Assembly: GCF_900130075.1 (NCBI RefSeq) | Contig: NZ_LT671418.1 | Location: forward strand, 310,001 to 374,000 | Source: Herminiimonas arsenitoxidans | Lineage (GTDB): Bacteria; Pseudomonadota; Gammaproteobacteria; Burkholderiales; Burkholderiaceae_D | Direction: 5' to 3' | Length of the DNA stretch: 64,000 nucleotides | Shown: one piece after another, positions 20,615 through 29,875 of the stretch | Layout: the number at the start of each line of letters is the position of its first letter | Position numbering within the stretch: position 1 is the stretch's first letter | The notes under the pieces: generated by a model | What the model was told of the DNA's origin: nothing | Seen by the model: only the letters and a program-made list of their open reading frames with translations | Databases searched by the model: none | Position numbers and translations under genes: made by a program

Positions 20615-21130
20615 TCTCACGCCTCCCACTCCAGTCAGCACGATGTTTTGCACACTTTGTACAGCGAGCAGTACGGCTGGTTGCATGCGTGGCTGCGCAA
20701 GAAACTATCGTGCACACATCAGGCAGCGGATCTTGCGCAGGATGCGTTCCTGCAAATTCTGAGACGCCCTGAAACATTAGTTGATGTGCGTGAGCCGCGA
20801 GCTTATTTGACGACGATTGCACGTCGATTGGTATTCGAGACTTGGCGTCGACGCGATCTGGAGCAGGCATATCTGGCTGAGTTGTCAGCATTGCCTGAGG
20901 ACGTGGTGCCATCACCGGAAGATCAGGCGCTGGTATTGGAAACCTTGCTGGCAATCGATCGCTTGCTGGATGGATTGTCACTCAAGGCGCGTAGCGCTTT
21001 CCTGATGAGCCAACTGGATGGCATGACCTATAAGGAAATTGCTGCCGAGTTGAATGTCTCGGCCAGTCGTGTGCGTCAATACATGGCGCAGGCACTGACT
21101 TGCTGTTACGCAGCGGTATTGCCGGCATGA
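20612..21130 (+). CDS. ECF sigma factor, FecI type (cassette 2)
   Basis: A 172-residue sigma factor. HTLYSEQYGWLHAWLRKKL and AADLAQDAFLQIL are region 2; YLTTIARRLVFETWRRRDLE ends region 2; MTYKEIAAELNVSASRVRQYMA is the region 4 helix-turn-helix. The N-terminal 40 residues are almost identical to those of the cassette 3 sigma factor, and the promoters are also near copies, pointing to cassette duplication. The stop overlaps the fecR2 start (ATGA). Confidence 0.95.
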   Translation: MSHASHSSQHDVLHTLYSEQYGWLHAWLRKKLSCTHQAADLAQDAFLQILRRPETLVDVREPRAYLTTIARRLVFETWRRRDLEQAYLAELSALPEDVVPSPEDQALVLETLLAIDRLLDGLSLKARSAFLMSQLDGMTYKEIAAELNVSASRVRQYMAQALTCCYAAVLPA

Positions 21131-22122
21131 ATGCATTTGCTTCTCACACGGCAGCACCTGTCTCCAACGATCCAATTGTCGAAGCGGCTATCGATTGGAT
21201 TATCTGTCTGCGCTCGGGTGAGGCAGGGCAGGTCGAACACGAGGCCTTCAAGCGCTGGCGCCTGCAGGATGTACGTCACGATGCTGCCATTCGTCATCTG
21301 GAACAAGTGCTAGGCGCTTTCGATACCTTGCCGGTTTCTTCTCATGTTCGTAGTTCAGCGCGTCGCGCTTTGCTGAAGTCGCCTGAGCGTCGCAAGTTGC
21401 TGCGGAATGGCTTGGCTCTGTTGCTGCTTGGTTCAGGAGCTGCTTTGCTGACTCAGCGTATAACGCCACTTAATACGATGACGGCAGACTTGCGTACTGC
21501 AACCGGGCAGCGCAAACATGTACGACTGGCCGATGGCAGCCAGATATGGCTGAATGCACGTAGCGCGGCTGATATTGATTTTGATGAGGCGACGCGCCGT
21601 ATTCATTTACGCAGCGGAGAAATCATCGTCGATGTCGCGTCTGATGCGCAGCGTCCATTCATTGTGCAGAGTGCGCAAGGAAGCATGCGCGCGCTAGGAA
21701 CACGCTTTCTGGTAAGGCAAGAGGAGGGCGCTACTGTCCTCGCTGTTTTGCATTCTTCGGTACGAATCGATGCCATGGGTGGTACCAGCCGCACTTTGGT
21801 TGCAGGACAAAGTGCGCGTTTCGATCAAGTGCAGATCGATGCTATAGATGCGGCATCCGACGATGCTGCCGCATGGATGGATGGTTTTATTGAAGTTCAT
21901 GATCGTCCTCTGAGTGAAGTGATTGCAGCGCTCAGACCATATCGTTCAGGCTTTTTACGATTGACGCCACAGGCTGGTGCCTTGCGCGTAACGGGGACCT
22001 TCCCGCTGGATGATAGTGGACGGACTTTGGCTGCATTGGCTGAGACATTGCCGATTGCAATTCGCCGTCGCACCGATTATTGGGTCAGCATCGAGATGTT
22101 GAGTCCCGTGCCTTCCTCTTGA
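21127..22122 (+). CDS. FecR-family anti-sigma/signal transducer (cassette 2)
   Basis: 331 residues from the ATG that overlaps the fecI2 stop. Cytoplasmic DUF4880 domain (AAIDWIICLRSGEAGQVEH), a twin-arginine-like ERRKLLRNG at 87-95 leading into the membrane segment (about 94-110), the FecR domain (LRTATGQRKHVRLADGSQI, then FIVQSAQGSMRALGTRFLV) and a C-terminal STN-like end (PLDDSGRTLAALAETLPI). The family role is to sense ligand-loaded receptor in the periplasm and release FecI. Confidence 0.93.
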   Translation: MNAFASHTAAPVSNDPIVEAAIDWIICLRSGEAGQVEHEAFKRWRLQDVRHDAAIRHLEQVLGAFDTLPVSSHVRSSARRALLKSPERRKLLRNGLALLLLGSGAALLTQRITPLNTMTADLRTATGQRKHVRLADGSQIWLNARSAADIDFDEATRRIHLRSGEIIVDVASDAQRPFIVQSAQGSMRALGTRFLVRQEEGATVLAVLHSSVRIDAMGGTSRTLVAGQSARFDQVQIDAIDAASDDAAAWMDGFIEVHDRPLSEVIAALRPYRSGFLRLTPQAGALRVTGTFPLDDSGRTLAALAETLPIAIRRRTDYWVSIEMLSPVPSS

Positions 22123-22253
22123 AGTCTTGCTTGTAACCCGGCTGAAAATATTTTTTTAAATAATCTGCCATCAGCCCTGTCACTTTTTTCTCTTCGTTGC
22201 ACAAACCAGATGAAACCCATTGTTTATCTCGTTTGTTATTACGGAGAATTATC

Positions 22254-24665
22254 TTGGAACCTGTCGTTAAAACATCTTCACTCTGGCTGCGCCCGTCAGT
22301 TCTGGCGGTCTGCCTTGCCGTGAGCTCACCCTTGTTGGTACAGACTGCGCTGGCTCAAAGCAGCAAGTCTGTAGCGCAGGCATTCGATATTCCGGCCGGA
22401 CCACTGGATGCCACGCTGACCAGAATTGCCCGCCAGAGCGGGCAGATCATTTCCATTCAACCCGAACAGATGCAAGGTCGTAGTGCACCTGCAGTGCGAG
22501 GTGAAATGAGTGCCGAACAAGCTTATCGTCAGGCTTTGCAAGGTAGTGGTCTGGAGTTATTCGTGACTGGTAGCGGTGCCTTGAATTTGCGTCCGGTTCC
22601 GGCTGGAACAGTGTCTACCTTGCCGGAAGTAAAGGTCAGAGGGAGTGCGCAGGAAGATGCAAGCGGCTCGGCGCACGGTTACGTTGCCAAGCGCAGTGCA
22701 ACCGGTACCAAGATGGATAGTTCCATTATCGAGACGCCGCAATCTATCTCTGTTGTGACGGCGCAGGAAATGGAAGTTACGAAACCACAGAGTTTGACTG
22801 ATGCACTGGCTTATACCGCCGGCGTGTTTCGTTCTGAAGGCAATGACCGTACCGCAGATCGTTTGTACATACGCGGCTTCGGCGCGGATGCAATTGAAGG
22901 CAGTCTTTATCGCGATGGCATGAAGTACATGGTCAATGCCTTTAACGGTAAGCAGGAAGTCTATGGCCTGGAGCGTATCGAAGTGCTTAAAGGCGCGGCT
23001 TCTGTTTTGTATGGGAGTGCAGCACCAGGTGGCATCATCAACACGGTAACGAAGCGGCCGACGACAGAGACTTTGCGCGAAGTAAATATGGAAGTGGGAA
23101 GTTATAACCGCAAGCAAATTTCTGCCGACCTGGGTGGCGCACTGACGGACGACGGTGTGTGGTCGTATCGTTTGACGGCCTTGAAACGCGATAGCGATAC
23201 TTTCGTCGATTTCGTCCCCGATGATCGTATCTATGTTGCGCCTGCGCTCAAATGGCAACCATCTGCGGATACATCGTTGACACTGCTGAGTCACTATCAG
23301 AAGAGCAAGAGCAAGTACGTCTTCGGCTTCCCGGCAGCTGGTACAGTTTTGCCTAATCCGAATGGCCGCATTCCAGTTAATCGCTATCTGGGTGAGCCGG
23401 ATCGCGATCGTTATGTGAGCACGATTGAATCCATCGGTTATATTTTCGAGCATGCTTTCTCGGATACCTTGCGCTTGCGCAATAACGTTTCCTTCTTCAA
23501 GGCATCCACCTCGATGCCGGCTACTTGGCCGGACGACAATGTGTTTGAAGATGCCAGCATGCGTACAGTGAAACGCTATGCTGAATCCCGTCGTGAAGAT
23601 AAATCATCGGCCCTCGCATTGGATGTATCGCTTGAATACAAATGGAAAATGGGTGAGGCAACTAATACCTTGCTCGTAGGTCTTGATCATACCAAGCAGG
23701 AGCATCAATCTGAACGGTGGCGACAAACGGCATCATCGCTGGATCTCTACAATCCAGTTTATGGTTTGCCCTATACGAGTGCTGCAACTTTGCATGGTAG
23801 TACGCGCAAGGAGCGTGCATGGCTGACTGGTGCGTATTTGCAGAATCAGACCAAGATAGACGACAAATGGGTTGTGCTGTTGGGTGGACGTCAGGACAAA
23901 GCGAAGAACGGTAGGTCACCACTTTTTGGTCCGGAAAACTGGAAGGATGAAAAATCAAGTGCATTCAGCGGACGCGCGGGTTTGGTCTATCTGGCCGACA
24001 ACGGTCTTGCACCTTTTGTGAGCTGGAGCGAATCCTTCCAGCCACAATCCGGTAGCGATAGAGCGGGTAATCGGTTCGATCCAACTACCGGTCGCCAGTA
24101 TGAAGTGGGCGTACGTTATCAGCCGAAGGGTAGCAATACCTTATTGTCAGCTGTGGTGTATCAACTCACGCGACAAAACGTCACAACGACGGATCCGACG
24201 GACAATGCATATCAAGTGCAAGCCGGTGAAGTACGTTCTCGCGGACTGGAGCTGGAAGCGAAAGTACAAGTCACCCGAAGCTTCGGTCTTGTCGCCGCGT
24301 ATGCATATACCGATGCACGTACCATACGTAGCAACGATGCCGGCGATGTTGGTAAGCGTACAGGTGCGGTTCCCTACAATCAGTTTTCAGCATGGGGCGA
24401 TTACAACTTCCACGCATTGGGTATGCCTGGTTTGAAGGCTGGAGCTGGTGTGCGCTATGTCGGCTCTACAGTTGGGACGTATATGGACGTCAAGGTTCCA
24501 GCCTTTACCTTGTTGGATGCGATGGTCGCTTATGAGGTTGGCCATTGGCGCTATGCGTTCAATATCACGAATTTGACGGACAAGGTGCACGTCACCAATT
24601 GCATCGACGTGTGTTATTACGGCGAACCACGCAAGGCGGTTGCAACAGCCAGTTATCGTTGGTAA
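22254..24665 (+). CDS. TonB-dependent siderophore receptor with signalling domain (cassette 2)
   Basis: A TTG at 22254 is chosen as start because GGAGA lies 7 bases before it and the protein then begins directly with a signal peptide (up to QTALAQ); no ATG is available. STN domain (FDIPAGPLDATLTRIARQSG), TonB-box-like LPEVKVRG, plug (DSSIIETPQSISVVTAQEM to GAASVLYGSAAPGGIINTVT) and a barrel ending ASYRW. A C-terminal CIDVCYYGEPRK segment with two Cys is typical of the hydroxamate-siderophore receptor group (FhuA/FoxA-like), so a ferric hydroxamate ligand is a reasonable guess. 803 residues. Confidence 0.92.
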   Translation: MEPVVKTSSLWLRPSVLAVCLAVSSPLLVQTALAQSSKSVAQAFDIPAGPLDATLTRIARQSGQIISIQPEQMQGRSAPAVRGEMSAEQAYRQALQGSGLELFVTGSGALNLRPVPAGTVSTLPEVKVRGSAQEDASGSAHGYVAKRSATGTKMDSSIIETPQSISVVTAQEMEVTKPQSLTDALAYTAGVFRSEGNDRTADRLYIRGFGADAIEGSLYRDGMKYMVNAFNGKQEVYGLERIEVLKGAASVLYGSAAPGGIINTVTKRPTTETLREVNMEVGSYNRKQISADLGGALTDDGVWSYRLTALKRDSDTFVDFVPDDRIYVAPALKWQPSADTSLTLLSHYQKSKSKYVFGFPAAGTVLPNPNGRIPVNRYLGEPDRDRYVSTIESIGYIFEHAFSDTLRLRNNVSFFKASTSMPATWPDDNVFEDASMRTVKRYAESRREDKSSALALDVSLEYKWKMGEATNTLLVGLDHTKQEHQSERWRQTASSLDLYNPVYGLPYTSAATLHGSTRKERAWLTGAYLQNQTKIDDKWVVLLGGRQDKAKNGRSPLFGPENWKDEKSSAFSGRAGLVYLADNGLAPFVSWSESFQPQSGSDRAGNRFDPTTGRQYEVGVRYQPKGSNTLLSAVVYQLTRQNVTTTDPTDNAYQVQAGEVRSRGLELEAKVQVTRSFGLVAAYAYTDARTIRSNDAGDVGKRTGAVPYNQFSAWGDYNFHALGMPGLKAGAGVRYVGSTVGTYMDVKVPAFTLLDAMVAYEVGHWRYAFNITNLTDKVHVTNCIDVCYYGEPRKAVATASYRW

Positions 24666-24678
24666 CCATGACTCATTT

Positions 24679-24717
24679 AAAAATGCCCCAGTGATGACTA
24701 ATCATTGGGGCATTTTT
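24679..24717 (+). terminator. intrinsic terminator after receptor 2
   Basis: AAAAATGCCCCA and TGGGGCATTTTT form a 12-base stem, with further partial pairing (GTGAT/ATCAT) towards the loop and a T-run at the end. Confidence 0.92.
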
Positions 24718-24840
24718 CTTTGAAGTCACAGAGGGCGCAAGGCAAGCCCTAGAAGTGAGTAGCTTGGCTCAGGGTGAAAGATCAGACTTTACTTGATGAT
24801 TCGCTCTGCATGAAAAAGAGGAGAAAACAACAGTTCATCG

Positions 24841-24935
24841 CAAAGTTACAAATTGGATGTGGCAAGAAATAATAAGTAATGTGATAATGAGAATCATTAT
24901 CAGTTGAGTTGTTGATTCTTCATCCAGTTTTCATG
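24841..24935 (+). repeat. duplicated fecI promoter region, copy B
   Basis: Near copy of 20520-20614. It includes the same Fur box and the same spacing to the sigma-factor ATG within one base. Confidence 0.85.
24883..24901. promoter_or_regulatory. Fur box upstream of fecI cassette 3
   Basis: Identical 19-mer to the box of cassette 2 (18 of 19 to the Fur consensus), ending 31 bases before the fecI3 ATG. Confidence 0.92.
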
Positions 24936-25466
24936 CCTTCTGCTTCCAATCCCAGTCAGCACGATCTTTTGCACACCTTGTACAGCGAGCACTACGGCTG
25001 GCTGCATGCGTGGTTGCGCAAGAAGTTGTCTTGCCCGCATAGTGCGGCGGATTTGGCGCAGGATACTTTCTTTCGTTTGTTGTCGGTGCCGTTCGAGCTG
25101 TCTGTACTCAAGACACCGCGCGCTTATCTGACGACGACAGCTACGCGTCTGGTTATCGATGAAGTACGGCGACGCAAGGTCGAGCAGGCGTATATGGATG
25201 CGCTGGCATTGTTGCAAGAAGATGCGCACGCGGTATCGCCGGAACAGCATTTGCAAACGGTAGAAACCTTGACGCTGATTGCACAGATGCTGGAAAACCT
25301 GCCGGAGAAAGCGCGTCAGGCTTTTATGCTGAGTCGCCTCGACAATCTGACTTATCCCGAAATCGCAGCTCAACTCGGCGTCTCCAGCAGCATGATCAAG
25401 CAATACATCGCACGCGCGATGGTGCACTGTTACCAGATCGTTTATGCAGAGGAGCCGACAGCATGA
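24933..25466 (+). CDS. ECF sigma factor, FecI type (cassette 3)
   Basis: A 177-residue sigma factor. Region 2: HTLYSEHYGWLHAWLRKKL, SAADLAQDTFFRLL. Region 4: LTYPEIAAQLGVSSSMIKQYIA. The middle (FELSVLKTPRAYLTTTATRLVIDEVRRRK) differs from paralogue 2, which has WRRRDLE where this has VRRRKVE, so promoter recognition may have diverged after duplication. The stop overlaps the fecR3 ATG by 4 bases. Confidence 0.95.
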   Translation: MPSASNPSQHDLLHTLYSEHYGWLHAWLRKKLSCPHSAADLAQDTFFRLLSVPFELSVLKTPRAYLTTTATRLVIDEVRRRKVEQAYMDALALLQEDAHAVSPEQHLQTVETLTLIAQMLENLPEKARQAFMLSRLDNLTYPEIAAQLGVSSSMIKQYIARAMVHCYQIVYAEEPTA

Positions 25467-26485
25467 GTCTGACTGCTTCCGGCGTTGCTACGCAATACAT
25501 ACCGCCTCAAATCGACAATATGCGCGCAGCAGATAGCGATGCCGATATCATCGCGTGCGCCGCAGAATGGCATGCGCATCTGCATTCCGGCGAAGCTGTG
25601 AACGAGGATTACACCAACTTTGAATACTGGCGTACGCAGGATATCCGCCATGCGGAAATTTATGCGCGCATGGAAAAACTATGGGCGCGCTTCGATGACG
25701 TGGATGCCAAGCCAGCGACTATCGCCTTGAACAAGGCATTGAGGTCTGGTGCAGCCAAGCGCAAGAAAGTGGCTGCACAAGCGCTGGCGTTTTGCCTTGG
25801 GGTATTTGGTGTATGGACTGCTCTGCAAACAGCACCAGCGAAATACATGCTGGCCGACTATCGTACGGCAGTCGGTGAACAGCGTGTGATTGAGCTGGAT
25901 GATCGCAGCCGCATTACGCTCAATACACATTCCGCAATCGATGTTGATTACAGCGGCAAGCAGCGTCGCATCACCTTGCAGCAGGGCGAAATTCTGGTCG
26001 AAGTGGCGAAGGACAGTGAACGACCATTTATCGTCGAAACTGAACACGGCACGGCACGTGCACTCGGCACGCAATATCTGGTCAAGCGCGAAGCAGAGGG
26101 CACGCGCGTTACCGTCATCGAATCGACGGTGGAAGCGTGCGCTGCCAAAGTGCCCGCATGCGTCACGCTGAAGCCGGGCGAGCAAACCGTGGTCACGCCG
26201 GATGCAGTGCAAGCGCCGAGCATGGTCAATGCCGAAGCTTCTGCTTCATGGAGCAAGCACATGCTGGTGGTTGACAATCAACCGCTGGCGCAAGTGCTGC
26301 AAGAATTGGCGCGCTATCGCTACGGACGCATCTTCTTCAATGCTGACGAGATTGCCGATCTACGTGTATCCGGCGTGTATGCGCTGGATGACACCGACCG
26401 TACGCTGTCGATACTGGTGGCAACCACGCCGATTCGCGTCAAGCAATACACCCCTTTATTTGTAACGGTGGCCCCGCTTAAATAA
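25463..26485 (+). CDS. FecR-family anti-sigma/signal transducer (cassette 3), lacks twin arginine
   Basis: 340 residues. DUF4880-type cytoplasmic domain (ACAAEWHAHLHSGEAVNED), membrane segment about 104-121, periplasmic FecR domain (YRTAVGEQRVIELDDRSRI, FIVETEHGTARALGTQYLV) and the STN-like C-terminus. Where the other three FecR proteins have RRK before the membrane segment this one has AKRKKVAA (98-105), with no Arg pair, so insertion may not follow the Tat route reported for FecR. It also carries a Cys pair, CAAKVPAC, in the periplasmic domain. Confidence 0.92.
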   Translation: MSLTASGVATQYIPPQIDNMRAADSDADIIACAAEWHAHLHSGEAVNEDYTNFEYWRTQDIRHAEIYARMEKLWARFDDVDAKPATIALNKALRSGAAKRKKVAAQALAFCLGVFGVWTALQTAPAKYMLADYRTAVGEQRVIELDDRSRITLNTHSAIDVDYSGKQRRITLQQGEILVEVAKDSERPFIVETEHGTARALGTQYLVKREAEGTRVTVIESTVEACAAKVPACVTLKPGEQTVVTPDAVQAPSMVNAEASASWSKHMLVVDNQPLAQVLQELARYRYGRIFFNADEIADLRVSGVYALDDTDRTLSILVATTPIRVKQYTPLFVTVAPLK

Positions 26486-26564
26486 ATTTTTTTGCCGTTC
26501 ACTGTCCCTCCTGTCTTTTGCTTCGTCATCACTTATGAAGACATCAAACAGGAGGACTCTTTCA

Positions 26565-28997
26565 ATGCATCAAGCACTCTTCAAGCAAAAGCCCTTGGCT
26601 GCTGCTGTACATCTTTTGCTGGCCGTATCAGTCAGCGCAACCGCACTTGTATCGAGCGCTGCATACGCACAAGCAGCCAGCACCGAATCAGCTGCGGCAA
26701 GCCGTGCTTACGATATTCCAGCCGGTCCGCTGACACAGGCGCTGAATACCTTTGCGCAAACGGCTGGCGTACTGCTTTCTTTCGAACCGGAATTGACGGC
26801 CGGTAAAACCACCAAGGGTATCAAGGGTACATACGGCATCAAGCAAGGGTTTGATGCTTTATTGCAGGGCAGTGGTTTGGCGATAGCGGCCAGTTCCGGT
26901 AACGCTTATACGTTGAAAAAAATTCCTGTGTCGCAACTGCACAGTACGGAAGCGACGTTGCCGGAAGTGCACGTCAGAGCGGGTGTGCAGGAAGATGTGG
27001 GTTACGTCGCCAAGCGCAGCACGACGGCGACCAAAACAGACACCCCCATCATAGAAACACCGCAGTCAATTTCTGTCATCAGCCGAGAGGAAATGCAGGA
27101 TAGAGGCACGCAAAACCTGATGGAAGCTTTGCGTTACACGCCGGGCGTCATCACTGAAAGTTATGGTGTGGACCCGCGCGGTTTCGACTACATCAAGTTA
27201 CGTGGTTTCAGCACGATGTACTCTGGGCAGTATCTCAATGGCTTGCGTTTTTATAACAGCGGTTTCGCCGTATTCAATACAGAGCCGTTCGGGTTGGAAC
27301 GCATAGAGGTGCTGAGAGGGCCAGCTTCAGTTTTGTATGGACAAGGCGATGTAGGTGGCGTCGTTAATGCGGTCAGTAAACAACCTACTGCTGACAGTGT
27401 GCGCAACATTCAATTGCAAGCGGGAAGTAACGACCGCAAACAGCTGGGTCTTGATATTGGCGGTGCACTTAATGAAGATGGCACGCTCTTGTATCGCCTG
27501 CCTGTCTTGCTGCGTGAGAGCAACTCCCCGTATGCGTACAGCAATGGTGCCAAACAACCTGATGATCGGATTTATCTGGCACCGTCATTGACCTGGAAGC
27601 CCAATGGCAGAACGTCTTTCACGATACTGTCGGAATTTCAGAAAGACAAACGCGGTAGCCAATTCCATCCCTACCAAGTGCCGTATGGTGCTTCGACCAA
27701 TATCACTTCGGGTGTGCCTGGTTTCGACCGCATGCACCAGCGTCAGGCTATGTTGGGTTATCAATTGGAGCATACGTTTGATAATCAATGGACGTTCAGT
27801 CAGAACTTCCGCTATGCAGAAAATGATGTGGACTACCGTTCAGTAACCGGTTATGACTTGCAGAACAACATGATGTCCCGCTATTTGTACGCGGCGAAGG
27901 AGCATACCGAACAATGGTCGGTGGATAATCGCATGCAGGGACAAGTCGATTTTGGCGGCTTGCGGCACAAGCTTTTGCTTGGGCTGGATAGCTACAATGT
28001 ACGCACTCATCAGGATAGCTTTTTATCGTTCGCTATTCCTGCCCTCGACATAACGGCGCCCGTTTATGACACTCCTATCACGATGCCAGCCAGTCCTAGC
28101 GGCAGTACGCAAACCAAGCTCAGACAAACGGGTATCTATTTGCAGGATCAGATCGATCTGGGAGAAAAATGGCGTGTCACTCTAGGCGCGCGTCGGGACG
28201 AAGTGCGGCAGGAAACAAATAATTTGCTCGCAATGACGCAACAGGAGCAAAAGGATAGTGCGAGCACTTATCGTCTGGGCGTTTCCTATTTGTATAACCC
28301 ACGCATCGTTCCGTATTTTAGCTACAGCGAATCGTTTCTTCCCAATGTTGGCAGGGGTTACGGCGATGTGACTTTCGCACCTTCGCAAGGGAAGCAGTAT
28401 GAAGTTGGCTTGAAGTACGCGCCACAGGATTGGGACGCGCTGTTTACCATGGCGGTCTTTGATTTACGTAAAACCAATGTACTAACCAAGGATGTCGCGA
28501 ATACATGTCAAGTGTCGAATAAGCCGGATTGCGGCGACAACTACCAAAGGGCTGAAGGCGAAGTGCGTACGCGTGGCCTGGAGTTGGAATTCAAAGCCAA
28601 TCTGATGCGTCAACTAGACGTCGTTGCAAGCTACACCTATCTGGATGCAGAGATTACGCGTAGCGAAGACGGTAATGCCGGTCGTCGTCCACTCGATGTG
28701 GCAAAGCAGAATGCTGCGCTCTGGCTGAACTATCGCGCCTCGTCGATACCTGGATTGAGTACGGGCATGGGTGTGCGATATATGGGGCCGACGTACAGCG
28801 ATAGCAAGTACCTCGCGGAAGTGCCGTCCTACACAGTGCTTGATATGGCCTTGCGCTACAAGATAGACGCACAGTGGAATCTGGCATTGAACATCAGCAA
28901 TTTGACGAACAAGAAATATGTGACGACGTGTCCAAACGGTAGTTGCTATTACGGTTCACAACGTATCGTGCTCGCCACCTTGTCCTATGCCTGGTAA
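26565..28997 (+). CDS. TonB-dependent siderophore receptor with signalling domain (cassette 3)
   Basis: The ATG at 26565 follows a strong AGGAGG and opens a signal peptide ending SSAAYAQ; an ATG 30 bases upstream lacks a site. STN domain (YDIPAGPLTQALNTFAQTAG), TonB-box-like LPEVHVRA, plug (ETPQSISVISREEMQDRG to GPASVLYGQGDVGGVVNAVS) and a barrel ending TLSYAW, with a C-terminal CPNGSCYYGSQR as in the hydroxamate-type group. 810 residues. The stop overlaps the downstream esterase by 11 bases, linking uptake and siderophore processing. Confidence 0.93.
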   Translation: MHQALFKQKPLAAAVHLLLAVSVSATALVSSAAYAQAASTESAAASRAYDIPAGPLTQALNTFAQTAGVLLSFEPELTAGKTTKGIKGTYGIKQGFDALLQGSGLAIAASSGNAYTLKKIPVSQLHSTEATLPEVHVRAGVQEDVGYVAKRSTTATKTDTPIIETPQSISVISREEMQDRGTQNLMEALRYTPGVITESYGVDPRGFDYIKLRGFSTMYSGQYLNGLRFYNSGFAVFNTEPFGLERIEVLRGPASVLYGQGDVGGVVNAVSKQPTADSVRNIQLQAGSNDRKQLGLDIGGALNEDGTLLYRLPVLLRESNSPYAYSNGAKQPDDRIYLAPSLTWKPNGRTSFTILSEFQKDKRGSQFHPYQVPYGASTNITSGVPGFDRMHQRQAMLGYQLEHTFDNQWTFSQNFRYAENDVDYRSVTGYDLQNNMMSRYLYAAKEHTEQWSVDNRMQGQVDFGGLRHKLLLGLDSYNVRTHQDSFLSFAIPALDITAPVYDTPITMPASPSGSTQTKLRQTGIYLQDQIDLGEKWRVTLGARRDEVRQETNNLLAMTQQEQKDSASTYRLGVSYLYNPRIVPYFSYSESFLPNVGRGYGDVTFAPSQGKQYEVGLKYAPQDWDALFTMAVFDLRKTNVLTKDVANTCQVSNKPDCGDNYQRAEGEVRTRGLELEFKANLMRQLDVVASYTYLDAEITRSEDGNAGRRPLDVAKQNAALWLNYRASSIPGLSTGMGVRYMGPTYSDSKYLAEVPSYTVLDMALRYKIDAQWNLALNISNLTNKKYVTTCPNGSCYYGSQRIVLATLSYAW

Positions 28998-29859
28998 AAA
29001 ACGAAGCGCTGCATGGCGCTTCTCCATGCTTGGGTGCAGCCTGTTGGTGCTCGGCTTATTGATGACCGTGGAGGTCTCGGCACAGGAGGTCAAGCTGTCG
29101 GGAACGCGGCAGCTTACATTCATGGGAGGGCCGTCCGCTGATCGGCCTTACCACCTCTTCATTAGCGAGCCGGCTGGCAAGAAGATTCCACGCGATGGGC
29201 ATCCTGTGCTCTTCGTGCTGGATGCCAATGCGTATTTCGCCGCATTCCATGAGGCACGGCGTGTGCAGGCCTCCTTTGAGGAAGCCATCATTGTCGGTAT
29301 CGGCTATCCAACAACAACGCCGCATGATTTTTTGCGGCGCTCTTATGATTTCTCTCCGGCTGTTGCGCCGGAGCGCAATACTCCTCCACAGGGTGGCGAT
29401 GATGAATTTCTCGATACCTTGCAAAAGATTATTGATGAGATCAAGCGTCGTTATCCGGTCAATCCGCAACAGTTGAGTCTGTTCGGTCATTCTTTCGGCG
29501 GCATGTTCGCGATGCATGCACTATTTACGCGTCCGACGCTCTTTAGTCATTACGTCGCGGCTAGTCCATCGTTGTGGTGGAACGATAACTATCTGCTGAA
29601 ACAGGAACGTCATTTCATCGAGCAGGTAGAAGCAGGTCTATGGGATACCAGAAATCAAAGCGTGCTATTGCTGGTGGGAGATAGAGAGACGCCGCAGAGT
29701 ATTCAAGAACCTCAGGCTCTGGAGCAACGCTTGCAACCGTTATCACGCTGGGGTTTGCGTACCGCTTTTTATTTGCAGCCGGATGAGGATCACATGTCAT
29801 TGCCGATCAGCATTGCGCCGCGGGTGCTGCGACAAGTGTTTACTGCGCGTAGAAGATAG
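28987..29859 (+). CDS. periplasmic esterase of the IroE/Fes type
   Basis: A 290-residue alpha/beta hydrolase with an N-terminal hydrophobic signal or anchor (CSLLVLGLLMTVEVSAQ). Catalytic Ser169 sits in LFGHSFGGMFAMHAL, and an acid/His pair is likely in QPDEDHMSLP near the C-terminus. VLFVLDANAYFAAF and VGIGYP are typical of the esterase-D/enterochelin-esterase-like family (IroE, BesA). The start lies inside receptor 3, so translation is coupled. Likely job: hydrolysing an ester-linked siderophore carried by receptor 3; the substrate is inferred from position. Confidence 0.87.
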   Translation: MPGKKRSAAWRFSMLGCSLLVLGLLMTVEVSAQEVKLSGTRQLTFMGGPSADRPYHLFISEPAGKKIPRDGHPVLFVLDANAYFAAFHEARRVQASFEEAIIVGIGYPTTTPHDFLRRSYDFSPAVAPERNTPPQGGDDEFLDTLQKIIDEIKRRYPVNPQQLSLFGHSFGGMFAMHALFTRPTLFSHYVAASPSLWWNDNYLLKQERHFIEQVEAGLWDTRNQSVLLLVGDRETPQSIQEPQALEQRLQPLSRWGLRTAFYLQPDEDHMSLPISIAPRVLRQVFTARRR

Positions 29860-29875
29860 GGGCGGGTTGAATCAT

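Noticed and set aside
22557..23453. 298-codon open frame on the - strand inside receptor 2
   Set aside because: Antisense shadow; no recognisable domain.
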